Source: Tretioscincus oriximinensis (lineage: Eukaryota > Chordata > Lepidosauria > Squamata > Gymnophthalmidae). Taken from it: a DNA stretch of 64,000 nt. The notes below the pieces were generated by a model that worked only from the letters and a program-made list of their open reading frames with translations, was not told the origin of the DNA and did not search any database. Shown piece by piece: positions 10,606-64,000 of the stretch. Numbering within the stretch: position 1 is the first letter of the stretch; each line of letters begins with the position of its first letter. The DNA is taken from positions 100,439 through 164,438 of the forward strand of contig JAJVDF010000344.1 of NCBI GenBank assembly GCA_022410635.1, in the 5' to 3' direction. The position numbers and the translations under genes were made by a program.

Positions 10606-11140
10606 TTCATTTATTTGTACTTGTATCCCGCCCTATACCCATAAGAACATAAGAACATAAGAGGAGCCATACTGGATCAGGCCACAGCCCACCTAGTCCA
10701 GCCTTCTGTCCCACACAGAGGCCCACCAGATGCACCTGGGCAGTCCGAACAGAGGAAAGCAAAATATGCTCCTGTTCATGACTCCCTGCAAATGGTATCT
10801 CAGGAGTCCTGACTGTGGCTCCATCCCGGAAGCAGCATCCAGGCATCCATCCTAGGACCCATTTATACCTTTGGTGTCCATAAACCTGTCTAGTCCTGTC
10901 TTGAAACTATCCAATCTGTTAGCTACCACTCAGGGCAGCCATATAAAGGGTGGCACATACAGCTTTTGTTGTTTTCTCCACAACAGACACCCTGTGAAAT
11001 AGATGGGGCTGAGAGGGTTCTAAAGAACTGTGACTGTTCCAAAGTCACCCATCTGGCTTTCATGGAGGAGTGGGGAATCGAACCGGGAAACTCCCAGATT
11101 ACAGCCCAACACTCTAACCACTGCACCAAACTGGCTTCCA
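10606..11140 (-). mobile_element. Sauria SINE split by a CR1 insertion
   Basis: The SINE tail (cttgtatcccgccctatacc, 10606-10636) and its body plus tRNA-like head (10929-11140) are separated by a minus-strand CR1 3' end (10637-10928). The order of events is readable: SINE first, CR1 later. Confidence 0.8.
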
Positions 11141-11144
11141 CTTG

Positions 11145-11300
11145 CATGTGGAGTTGAGAGCAGGTGAATGTCTTGTCTCCTCCTTCTGTGTGAGATGCCT
11201 GGGGGGCAACGGGGGGGGGGGGCAGTGTGTGATGCAGAAGCCTGGCCAAGATGTGCTGTGGCCCCCACCCAGCAGGGCTCCCCTTAGGTTCTTATGTACT
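11145..11300 (+). mobile_element. CR1 3' UTR fragment
   Basis: It carries gagttgagagcaggtgaatg and ends cttaggttcttatgta, the subfamily's 3' end. A G-run interrupts it at 11209-11222. Confidence 0.65.
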
Positions 11301-11870
11301 TACGGCTCTGGAAGTGTCTAATAAGCCTTTGTTGTTCATTTTTGGATTTGAACCTCCGGCTTTGCCAAAGAGTCTCAGGGCAGGTCACAGATCGCAACAG
11401 ATAAAAACAGTGCGAAGCACTTGGATGCGACTTGTCTCGGCACTTCTGTGATTATCCGCCGATGATCTCATAGCCTACGAAGTCTTAATGGGTTTTATTG
11501 TGCCTCAACTTGCATTAATCCCTGGAATAGCTGCATGATTATTAAAAGATTAATGTGATTGTTACCAAGAAAGCAGAGTTTATAACACGANCTCAGTCCT
11601 CTGTCTCTTGCACCTGCCCAATGCTGTGGAGTNGCTATCAGGTTTTATAATCGTTTCCCACCCATTTCTTTCCTTCTGGCCACCCACAAAGGTGCCACAT
11701 TTCCCCCTCCTGTGCGCAATCATTGGGCCTCTTCCGGCGCTGCCACTTTTGGGGTTGCTGCAGGGCTATCCCATAATATCTTAACTTAGGTTTTATAGTT
11801 AATTGCCCCGAGAACTTTGGATATAGGGCGGTATAGAAACATAACTAACTAACTAAATAACTTTGCAATT
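11301..11870. other. unassigned non-coding stretch
   Basis: AT-rich and unique-looking, with no repeat identified apart from a degraded SINE-like tail (tatagggcggtatag) near 11823. Confidence 0.3.
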
Positions 11871-11874
11871 TCAA

Positions 11875-12430
11875 TGGACACAGGAGAAAGGAATTTTGCG
11901 CAAATCCATAATTACAAATATTCGATTTTGTGCAAAACTAGAACCNAATAACAGCAACAACAAAACCCTTTGGGAACCACTTTTGCCCCGTGGCACAGAG
12001 ATGATCCCCCGACGGTTAGCCAGAGCGCAGTTATCACCAATTGGGGAAAATTGCACCTGCGTTGCTTTTGAGGAATAACTCTGTTCCAGCAACATGTGGC
12101 TTTGCAAAAGTTGCATCTTGAAAGTGCTCCCCCTGTGGATTATAGGGGAACTNCATGCCCTCAGTGCAAAGCCACACAGACTTCACTCCCGTTCCTCCCT
12201 AGGGAGAATACAGCCATAGTGAAAGTGCTCCCCCTGTGGATTATAGGGGAACTGTGTGTACTCAGTACAAAGCCTCACAGTTTTTGCTCCCAGGTTTTCC
12301 CCTGGTGAGAATGCAGCCATAGCACAACAGCTCCCCCTATGGATTATAGGGGAACAGCATGCACTCAGTGCAAAGCCACACAAATTTTGCTCCCATTTTT
12401 CCCCTAGTGAGAACACAGTACAGGCAAAGC
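11875..12430. repeat. dispersed element with internal tandem repeat of about 102 bp
   Basis: Almost three copies of a unit beginning gtgctccccctgtggattat start at 12124, 12225 and 12328. Each includes cagtgcaaagccacac and a gagaatacagccata segment. The same unit and flanks occur inverted at 37264-37640, so the tandem array belongs to a dispersed element of unknown class. Confidence 0.7.
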
Positions 12431-12439
12431 TTCCTAATG

Positions 12440-12655
12440 ATCGTGANGCATGGTGGTACAGTGGCTAAAAACGTAGAACTTTCTCTGTCTTTCAACAAAG
12501 GAAGTAGAGAGAGCAATCTATGTGTTNCTGTTGAGAGGGGAGAGTGCCCTCTATTGGCCTCAGCTGCAGACAAATCTGCTGTTTGAAAGCACTTTGCAAT
12601 TAGACAAATGAGTACTGCCACCAATACTCTTCTTCTGGTGATGATGGTGTAGGAA
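12440..12655 (+). mobile_element. degraded tRNA-derived SINE (second family)
   Basis: The head gcatggtggtacagtggcta resembles an A box. The body has gctgcagacaaatctgctgt and atgagtactgccaccaa, also seen at 13680, and it ends in cttcttct. Confidence 0.55.
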
Positions 12656-12976
12656 ACATTTTTTCCACACCCATTAAAGGTGCAAAGATCTTTCTCCATT
12701 TTTATATGAGAAGCCTAGTTTGTCCTGATTCACGCAAGGATTTTTCTCACCCAGTGACTTGATTCATTTTTATGGCCGGCTTTTGATACAACCTATTTTT
12801 TGTCTTTTTCAAAATAAATCACTTTCTTCCCACAGATTTAGGGCTACCACATTTCACACTGATGAATTAAAAGACCCCGTCTTATATATATTTTTAATTA
12901 AACCACACAGGCAGGCAAGTGAGGGAAGAATAATCTATATGTGATCACTCTGTGGAAGTATCTATAGATACTTCTC

Positions 12977-13237
12977 CAAGAACATCAGAGGAGCCCAGGT
13001 GAATGGGGCCAGAGCCCATCTAGTCCAGCCTTCTGTCTCATACAGAGGCCCACCAGTTGCCCCTGGGCATCTCTATCAGAAGAAAGCAAAAAACCCATCT
13101 GTTCCCAGCTCCCTGCAAATACCAGGTGAGGTTTTTGCCTTTTTCTGCTTCAGACTGCCCTGATGTAGTGGACCACTGTGTGANACAGAACGCTGGACTA
13201 GATGGCTTCTGGCCTGATTCAACAGGGCTCCTCTTAA
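12977..13237. mobile_element. inverted CR1 tail pair
   Basis: 12977-13121 is a minus-strand CR1 3' UTR that switches after ccctgcaaat to a + strand 3' UTR (ggtttttgcctttttctgct to cagggctcctctt). Both outer ends are CR1 3' ends, so the pair forms an imperfect palindrome. Confidence 0.7.
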
Positions 13238-13349
13238 TCGTGGGATTAGCCCNTTGCATTATGGTAGTGCATGAGGTCTAGCCTCTCCTCCCCTTGCTCC
13301 TTCACCCACTCCCTCCCTTGCCCCCAGCCCCTTTCACTTGCTGCTGCTT

Positions 13350-13425
13350 TGTTTTGTGTTTTTTCTTTCTTTCCTTCCTTCCTTTCTTCCTTCTTTCTTT
13401 CTTTCCTTCTTTTTTCTTTATCTTC
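13350..13425 (+). repeat. TTTC/TTCC microsatellite
   Basis: Pyrimidine-only low-complexity tract of TTTC and TTCC units. Apparent open frames here (poly-Phe/Ser on +, poly-Lys/Glu on -) are by-products of composition. Confidence 0.85.
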
Positions 13426-13531
13426 CTTCCCAAATTCTAGCCATTGTTCTTCCTTCACTTCCTTCCTTTCCCTCCCAGTACTGGGATATTCCACTACTCA
13501 CTTCTTCCCAGCCAAATAGGGTCTGCCTTAC

Positions 13532-13820
13532 TACTAGGCACGAATGGCTCAGTCGCTAAGGAGACGATCTTTCATCTGAGGGATCCGGTTTGGGAGCCTG
13601 GACGTNGGNAAGGGTGAGCGCCTTCTACTAGCCTGCAGCTCTAACCAAGCCAGCTATTTGAAAGAGATGCAAATTTGTAATCTGCATTTCAATTGGATAA
13701 ATGAGTACCATCGTTAACCTGTTGGGGAAGATAGAATAAGAAAGATGTAAGCTTTGGGGCGAAAATTAACCCTGCAAAAGAGCGGGGAATAAAAACTCGA
13801 TTCTTCTTCTTCTTCTAGTG
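13532..13820 (+). mobile_element. tRNA-derived SINE (second family)
   Basis: The tRNA-like head (cacgaatggctcagtcgcta, A box; ggatccggtttgggagcc, a B-box-like block) is followed by a body with ctgcagctctaaccaagcca and ends in ttcttcttcttctt. The family shares this (TTC)n tail with copies at 30815 and 51467. Confidence 0.75.
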
Positions 13821-14143
13821 GACACTGGCATGTGGATGGCAAACTCTGCCCGGAGATGCAGCCCAAGATAAAGCTCAGTGGGAACAGTGCCATTAGGATT
13901 ATGGGTAATCATGGGCAATTTTTTAAAAAATAATAACCTTCTTCTCTAACTTTGGCTGTTGTCAGACAAATTGAATTTGTTCTGCTGGGGATCATCCAGT
14001 AGGGAAGGGCTTCAGCTTTGCTGATTGGAGGAGAATGGTGTTTGAAGCATAAGCAGCCCTTATCTTGCACAAGAGAGGGATGTGTTTGTTGAAATGGGAA
14101 ATGGAAACTATAAGGGAGGCATGCTACCCACACCAGCTTTTTG

Positions 14144-14437
14144 TAGGCTGACCAGATGACCCCTTTTTTGGGGGGGGGAACCCAGTTTTGGGGTGTCTAC
14201 CCCACCCTCCCAGGGGCACCATCACTAGGGGGCTCTGGCATCTGGGGCCAGCTCCTGAAGGCACCCTCCCATCAGTAAAAATTAAAAAATGCAAATTTCT
14301 CATGCACTTCAAAAAATTATCATGCACTTCAAAAAAATTCTCGTGTGCTTCGCAGATTTCTCGGGCAGGGACTTTGGAGGGATCTGCATACTCATGAATA
14401 TTAATTACCCCAGTTTGGGCCTCAGAAAATCTGGTCA
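14144..14437 (+). mobile_element. hAT-like MITE (TAGGCTGACCAG family), 3' end incomplete
   Basis: It starts taggctgaccagatgacccc and runs to aaaatctggtca. The final bases of the usual terminal repeat are missing and no target duplication is seen. The interior has ctcatgcacttcaaaaaatt, as in the other copies. Confidence 0.7.
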
Positions 14438-14544
14438 TGATTGGATTTTTGGGTTAGAGTTTGTTTTTCAAGTGAGTGTTTCGTTGTGGGTGGCTAAGGC
14501 CAGGCAAGAATTAAGGACCAGGCAATATCTTCAGACTTCTCTTG

Positions 14545-14592
14545 GGAAGGAAGGAAGGAAGGAAGGAGGGAGGGAGGGAGGGAAGGAAGAGG
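14545..14592 (+). repeat. GGAA/GGGA microsatellite
   Basis: Tandem ggaa changing to ggga units, short low-complexity tract. Confidence 0.85.
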
Positions 14593-14745
14593 TATGAAGA
14601 GTTTTCTGTGGCTTACTATAAAAGGAGGAAACCCCACACTCTATCAGGGGTTAGATATGAGATTAAAAAGTTCTTGGGAAAGGAAGTGGATTGCACAGAG
14701 CCTGCATTTGTGAAGCCCTCGTCCCAGAAGGACCTCAGGAGAATT

Positions 14746-15375
14746 TCATAGAATCATAGAATCATAGAGTTGGAAGGGACCTCCAGGATCATGGGGTCCA
14801 ACCCCCTGCTCGATGCAGGATTCATTAAACCATCCCAGACAGATGACTGTCCAGCCTCTGTTTGAAGACTTCCAGGGAAGGCGAACTCACCACCNCCTGT
14901 GGCAAACTGTTCCACTGGTTNATCNCCCTGACTGTTAGAAAGTTTTTTCTGATATCTAATCTAAATCTCCTCCCTTGCAGTTTCATTCCATTGTTTCTAG
15001 TCCTTCCATGTACTAATGAGAACAGTGTTGATCCCTCTGCTCTGTGAAAAGCCCTTCAGATATTTGTAGACAGCTATCAGGTCTCCTCTCAGTCTTCTCT
15101 TTTGCAGACTAAACAACCCCAGATCCTTTAACCGTTCCTCACAGGACATGGTTTCCAGACCACTCACCATCCTTGTAACTCTCCTTTGTACTTGCTCTAG
15201 TTTATCAATGTCCTTTTTAAATTGAGGCCCCCGGAACTGAACACAGTATTCCAAGTGTGGTCGTACCAAAGTACTGCAGAGAGGAATAATTACTTCACGT
15301 GAGCGAGATTCTATGCCCCTCTTGATACATCCCAGGATTGTGTTTGCCTTTTTCGCAGCTGCTTCACTTTAGGCG
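14746..15375 (-). mobile_element. CR1 LINE 3' half (ATTCTATG-tail subfamily)
   Basis: The + strand opens with three reversed octamers (catagaatcatagaatcata), then the 3' UTR, then the ORF2 C-terminus on minus ([20 protein letters not shown], then [20 protein letters not shown]). Frames are broken by stops and Ns. Confidence 0.88.
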
Positions 15376-15639
15376 TCCCTGTCTTCGGGTGACCACATAA
15401 GACTGGGATAGAATCTTCCAACTTCCATGGATAAAGAAGAGAGGGGTTTTCATCCAATGCATGCAGCACCTGGGGTGGTCAGAAGAATCGTTTCTTCACA
15501 CCCATTAAGGTTGCAATGTCTTTCTGTGAGAACCGACCACAAATGAACCCTCGGTGTTTGGGGGGTCACAGCTGCTTTGAACATGAGAGTGAATGATTGT
15601 GAGAATGAACAATTGTGTCGAAGAATTGAAGGGAAACCA

Positions 15640-16610
15640 TGGAGCTGATGAGCAGACAAGGGAAAGCATTTTTGTTTACCCAGAGGGTCATTGGTCANTG
15701 GGATTTACTTCCAGAAGAAGTGGAGGTAGCCTGGATAGTTTTAAGACAGGATTAGGCCAATTCATGGCATTGATGTTGCCTCCGAGGTGGAGCAACGGTT
15801 GGATTCCTGAAATGCCATTTGCTAAGGGTTGAGAGGAATAAGAACATAAGAAGATAAGAGGAGCCACAGCCCATCTAGTTGCTCCTGGGCAACTCAAGCA
15901 GAAGATGGCAAAATCTTCCCTTGTTCTCAAGGCCCTGCAAAAGTTATTTCAGGAATCCTGCCTGTTGCTCCATCTCAGAGGCAGCATCAAGACATCTATC
16001 CTAGTAGATATTGATACCCTTAGTTCCCATGATCTTGTCCAATCCTTTCTTAAAGCTATCCAGGTTGCTAGCTACCACCACTTCTCCTGGAAGTAAATTC
16101 CACAAGGCAATGACTGAGTGAAAAAATACCTTTCCCTTGCCTGTCCTCACTCTTCTGGCCATCAGTTTCAAGGAGGTCCCCCTTGGTCCTAGTGTTGTGT
16201 GGCAGAGGAAATATTTTTTCTCTGTTCACATCCACCCCATGCATGATTTTATACCCTTCAACCAGATCACCTCTCAAATGCTGTTTTTCGAGACGGAAGA
16301 GGCCCAGATGTTGCAGCCGGATTTCATAAGGGAGATGTTCCAGCCCTTTGATGTTTCTTGTTGCCCTTTTCTGCACTTTCTCTAGTTCCACAATATCCTT
16401 TGTGAGACACGGTGACCAGAATTGAAAACAGGATTCCAAGTGGGGCCTCACCAGAGATTTATAAAGAGGCAAAACAACACTTGCTGACTTGTTTTCAATT
16501 CCTTTCCTAATTATATCTAACATGGAATTTTTTTTTTGTGCTGCTGCTCTACTGGGTTGACACCTTTGTTGATTTATCCTATCAAAGCCTCTCCTGCTTG
16601 ACGGCAAGCT
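15640..16610. mobile_element. CR1 pair: + fragment followed by long minus copy
   Basis: 15660-15830 is a + strand CR1 piece ending at ccatttgctaagggttgag. The minus copy from 15838 contains a 179-codon frame (RPHLESCFQFWSPCLTKDIV, then KRATRNIKGLEHLPYEIRLQ), the C-terminal part of ORF2 of the TTCTTATG-tail subfamily. The junction matches the one near 9170. Confidence 0.85.
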
Positions 16611-16614
16611 GAAC

Positions 16615-16850
16615 CATCACAGCCACCACATATCTCTTATCTGGTCGTCTCCCGGTTCAATTCCCCTTTTCTCTACGAAAGCCGGCTGGGTGACCTTGGG
16701 CCATTCACAGTTCTTTAGAACTCTCTCAGCCCCACCTACTTCACAGGGTGTCTGTTGTGGAGAAGCTATATGTGCTACCCTATGGTTGGCCGCCCTGAGA
16801 CCTTCAGGNATAGGGCGGGATATAAGTACAAATAAATAAGTAAAAAAGGG
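16615..16850 (+). mobile_element. Sauria-type SINE
   Basis: It includes gtgaccttgggccattcaca, ctacttcacagggtgtctgt and the 3' end agggcgggatataagtacaa plus an (AAAT)n tail. The head is truncated. Confidence 0.82.
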
Positions 16851-17358
16851 CAGGTCTTATGGTGTCCTCACGAGGTCTATGATGATAGTTCAACCACAAC
16901 AATGTCTCTGCAGTCTGTGAATGTTCTCTTGTCTTCAGCCTGGCCCAGAAGTGGAATAATCTGATTCCTTTTATGCGAATGCTAAGAGGTGTTTTCTGTG
17001 GGAAGTGCATGCAGGTCTGTCAATCAAAAGGTTCTTTCATTGTCCTCCAAAAACCCTCTGCAGATGTGAGTCACCAGAGTCACCGGCCAACTTCCAAGGA
17101 GACTTTTAACTGTGGTTTGTTGTTTTTTCAAGGGGGGAAAACAGCTTTAGGAATCTTGCAANGACTGCCTAAAAAATGTGTTTTTTTGCTGATTGTTTTA
17201 AATCTTGTGTTTTGACCTTCTGAGAGAACCCAACTGAGGGAAATGGGTTCGTTGTGGGGACCTAGAATTCCAATTTGAAATTTTTTTTTCCTTTAAATGT
17301 ATTGTTATTAAAAGGTAAGTGAAAATGATCCCCTATTTGTTTCTGTTCCATTTCCCAG
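16851..17358 (+). other. sequence upstream of DAPK2 start exon
   Basis: It contains a weak L2-like piece (AQKWNNLIPFMRMLRG on +) and the pyrimidine-rich acceptor region of the start-codon exon (cccatttcccag-type tract before 17359). No TATA box, CpG island or initiator is supported, and this is probably intron. Confidence 0.4.
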
Positions 17359-17380
17359 ATAAATTCACCAGCATACATCA

Positions 17381-61173
<43,793 letters not shown>

Positions 61174-61252
61174 CACAGACTGGTTGTGTTGTGTTAGATT
61201 ATAGTCTAATAGTGGTGAGGGCAAAGTCATGAAGAACAGGTGCATCAGTGTC

Positions 61253-61682
61253 TACTACCGTGGAAAATAAGCCTTGCCTCAAAAATAAGCCTTAGCATGA
61301 ATTTTCAGGATGCTTGAAATTTAAGTCCTACTACAAAAATAAGCCCTATTCCAAAAATAAGCCCTGGTTACATATAAAGCCAATTTAAATCATATCCAGG
61401 CAGCTATACAAAGCAAAGTGGGAAGGAGGGGAAGAGAAGCAGGAAGTGAGGGGGAGGGAGGGAAAGAGGCAGAAGAGGAAGAGCACTGGGTGGGGAGAGG
61501 CAGGGGAAGAGAGAAAAACAGAAAAGAAAGAAGAAGAAGGAAGGAAGGATAGGAAGGAAGGAATCCTTCAGGCAGTATTCCTGAACGGGGAAAATAAAAT
61601 GTCCCCTAAAAATAAGCCCTAAGTCATATTTTGGAGCAAATAATTAATATAAGANGATCTTATTTTGGGGGAAACGCAGTAG
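61253..61682. mobile_element. TA-flanked MITE (possible Tc1/mariner type) in the beta 3' region
   Basis: Starts ctactaccgtggaaaataag and ends cttattttgggggaaacgca followed by gta. The ends are inverted and bounded by TA. The interior repeats aaaataagccct several times and includes a purine-rich tract (61425-61560). It starts about 80 bp after the stop codon of the ZIPk-like exon. Confidence 0.6.
61593..61598 (+). promoter_or_regulatory. first AATAAA after the beta stop codon
   Basis: This is the first canonical poly(A) hexamer downstream of TAA at 61173 and it lies inside the MITE. Whether it is used for the DAPK2 beta transcript cannot be judged from sequence. Confidence 0.3.
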
Positions 61683-61734
61683 AAAAGAGCCTTGGTCCTG
61701 CTTCTAGGCTGAAGAGACAAACAGGAGGCCCCTA

Positions 61735-61840
61735 AATGCTACGGGCAGAGAGGTGAGAGCAGATGAAGGTTTTGCCTTTGTCTTCTGCTTGAACGCCCAG
61801 AAGAAACTAGCAGGCTACTGTATTAGACAGGTGCAGACCT
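61735..61840 (+). mobile_element. degraded CR1 3' UTR fragment
   Basis: It reads gagagcagatgaaggttttg, then ctttgtcttctgcttgaacg and agcaggctactgtattagac. Short and diverged. Confidence 0.5.
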
Positions 61841-62230
61841 AGATGTTAACCTTGACTTATAAGGCCCTAAACAACTTGAGCCCAAAGACCCTAAAGGAAG
61901 GCCTTCTTTCACTCCAGCCTGCCCGTGCCTTAAGATCTGCAGGGGAGGCCCTCCTGGTTGTACCACTACTAGGTACCCAAAACAGGGGCTTCTCACTGGC
62001 GGCCCCAATGAGAAATCATCTCCCCCTTGAGGTTGTCAGTCACCATACCTATATTCATTCAGAAGATCTTTGAAGACGCACCTCTTTCACCTGCCCTTTG
62101 GTTGGAGTCACTTTCCTACTTTCAGATATTATTTTAAAACGTCAATCTGGTATTTCTGCCTTTATTGTTGGCCACTTTGTGACCTTTAAGTAGAGGCATA
62201 AATAAAAAAATAAAAAAATAAAAAAAACTT
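61841..62230 (+). mobile_element. L2-clade LINE 3' end
   Basis: The frame LTLTYKALNNLSPKTLKEGL, then ARALRSAGEALLVVPLLGTQ and FSLAAPMRNHLPLEVV, is the L2 ORF2 C-terminus. The 3' UTR ends in an (AAATA)n tail. Confidence 0.82.
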
Positions 62231-63020
62231 TGCACCTTTATGGGTGTGAAAAAAATGAATTTCCCCCCAAGTGCTAAAGGCAATATAAACTACACATGGT
62301 GAAAATTCCTCTCTTCTATATCCCTTAAATTTGCAAAGTTTTATCCCGGTTTTTTTGTGGCAGCCATAATCTAGCTGGGCTCTGTCCTGATTCAGCAGGG
62401 CTCCTTTTAGATCCTTAGGTTCCTATGGGACTTTTTTACTTTAAATGAAGATGCTATAAACCTATCAGAATACGATCGCAATGCTTAGAAATAATCACCC
62501 CAAGTTCTTATTTTTTATACGCTGATTTCTTAAAATAAAAGTTGGTCATCTAAGCCCTTGAAAGCAGAAAATGAACCAGCTGGAATCCTGCAAAGGGCTG
62601 AATTATTATGACAGAAGAATTCCATGAAACTTGACATTACACTGTAATGCTCTCTTGAAATAGACCACTAGAAAGTGATATAGTTGAAGAGCCTTCGCTT
62701 TAAATTCTTCATCTTTGTTGTGGGTTGTGTGTGTGTGTGTGTGCTTGTAGGAGAAAAGTGTCACCTGAGTGATATTAATATTCCAAATATGTAAGTACTG
62801 TCACTTTCCATGAATCAATAAATATTTATTGAATTGAGTGCAGTTTTTATAAGAGTCATCAATCCAGCAAGGGCATAAATGCTTGGCTAGGCTAATTGAA
62901 CTGCCTCTTGGTTCTTGCAATAAATTCCAGCAGAGAATTCCTTGTGGTCCCACCATACATGGCTTAGTAATCTTGGGACTTTAATCCCGGAGATGTGTCA
63001 GTGGCATTAAGGGAAGCATA
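62231..63020 (+). other. unassigned; contains an exon-like segment
   Basis: A short CR1 tail scrap (tgattcagcagggctccttt) is at 62388. At 62751-62790 a 40-nt block is framed by an acceptor-like TG/T tract ending tag and a gtaagt donor (see findings). Nothing else recognised. Confidence 0.35.
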
Positions 63021-63024
63021 CAAT

Positions 63025-63585
63025 CTTGAGCAAGTGAGTAATTATTCCTCTCTACAGTACTCTGGTCAGACCACACTTCGAATATTGTATTCAGTTCTGG
63101 GGGGGGAATTTAAAAAGGTCACTGATAAAGTAGAGCAAGTTCAAAACAGAATTGCAGGGATGGTGAGTTGGCTGGAAACCATGAGGTCTATGAGGATCAG
63201 TAAAAGGATCTGGGGATGTTTAGTCTGCAAAAGAGAAGACTGAGAGGAGACCTGATAGCTGCCTATAAATACCTCAAGGGCTTTTCACAGAGCAGAGGGA
63301 TCAGCATTGTTCTCATTGGCATGTGGAAGGACTAGAAACAAGGGAATGAAACTTCAAGGGACTAGATTTAGATCAGATATCAGAAAAATCTTTCTAACAG
63401 TCAGGGGGATAAACCAGTGGAACATTTTGCCACAGGAGGGGGTGAGTTCACCTTCGCTGGAAGTCATCAAACAGAGGCTGGGCAGTCAGTCACCTATCTG
63501 GGATGGTTGAGTGAATCCTGCATTGAGCAGGGGGTTGGACAAGATGGCCCTGGCAGTTCCCTCCAATAATATGATTCTATGATTC
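63025..63585 (+). mobile_element. CR1 LINE 3' half (ATTCTATG-tail subfamily)
   Basis: Starts near ctctacagtactctggtcag, with GINQWNILPQEGVSSPSLEV in one frame, and ends atatgattctatgattcc. Several frameshifts. Confidence 0.85.
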
Positions 63586-64000
63586 CAGGCAAGCAGTGGG
63601 GAAATGCAGAATAATATGAAAAAAGCCCAACAAATAATCAGGTTCACAAAACACACTGTGCAAAGAGCTCAAAGAGAGATGTCGGTATACCAGCAACAAT
63701 AACACTTCGATAGCCTGCGACCTGGTTCTGATCCAAATCTTGTAGAGTAAATATGCAGCATTCCGTTCTCAGAAGGGTAGGCTGATGTAACAGGCAGCAG
63801 CTTCTTGACAGGAGAAAAAATAATCCACACATCTGGTATTGTTCTATCAGGAAGGCTTTTAGCTTCATAAAAATCAAAATAACAATTTGATACTTCTGCT
63901 TATAGGTATGCTCAAATCCACCTTCCCCATTGATCAAAATCACCTCTATTTTGGCCAACTAGCCTGCATTCTAAATAGGCCAGGCTGACCAGCACCACCA
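63586..64000. other. unassigned stretch to window end
   Basis: A minus frame of 104 codons (63958-63644) has no recognisable family. The window ends with aggccaggctgaccagcacc, which could be the first bases of another TAGGCTGACCAG-type element or chance. Confidence 0.3.

Overview
The window is vertebrate nuclear DNA, most likely from a squamate reptile (lizard, possibly a gecko). The evidence is long introns, dozens of CR1 retroposon copies, tRNA-derived SINEs of the Sauria type with (AAAT)n tails, L2- and L1-clade LINE fragments and several DNA-transposon families. There are no bacterial-style operons and no CRISPR. Single Ns are scattered through it and one 18-base N gap lies near 19,824.

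The one protein-coding gene I can support is DAPK2 (death-associated protein kinase 2, also DRP-1), on the + strand from the start-codon exon at about 17.36 kb to at least 61.17 kb. Nine coding exons join with matching phases and consensus splice sites: 17381-17457, 42614-42835, 47277-47415, 51218-51347, 54643-54691, 56667-56693, 57977-58129, 58807-58852 and 60532-61173. The first eight encode the whole kinase domain (281 residues). The last encodes a 213-residue coiled-coil tail like that of DAPK3 (ZIPk), not the calmodulin-binding tail of canonical DAPK2. The predicted product has 494 residues and corresponds to the ZIPk-like DRP-1 beta splice form known in mammals. The canonical calmodulin-binding exons are not seen before the window ends and presumably lie further downstream.

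Layout: 1-17.3 kb is 5' flank or upstream intron, packed with CR1, L2, SINE and hAT-like elements; no promoter, CpG island or non-coding first exon was recognised. 17.4-42.6 kb is the first intron after the start codon (25 kb). It carries L2 and L1 copies (one L1 with a perfect 19-bp target duplication), a Penelope-like candidate, a 36-bp minisatellite and long TTC tracts. 42.6-58.9 kb holds the kinase exons, separated by introns of 0.7-4.4 kb dominated by CR1 and including a deleted Merlin DNA transposon. 60.5-61.2 kb is the ZIPk-like terminal exon. 61.2-64 kb is its 3' UTR or the next intron, with a TA-flanked MITE, an L2 and a CR1.

The most notable points are the reptilian ZIPk-like DAPK2 exon, a CR1 inverted pair enclosing the 49-nt kinase exon, a symmetric 27-nt micro-exon, the Merlin transposase remnant, and several tandem repeats and MITE families with visible target-site duplications. 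I found no evidence of a wholly new biological system.
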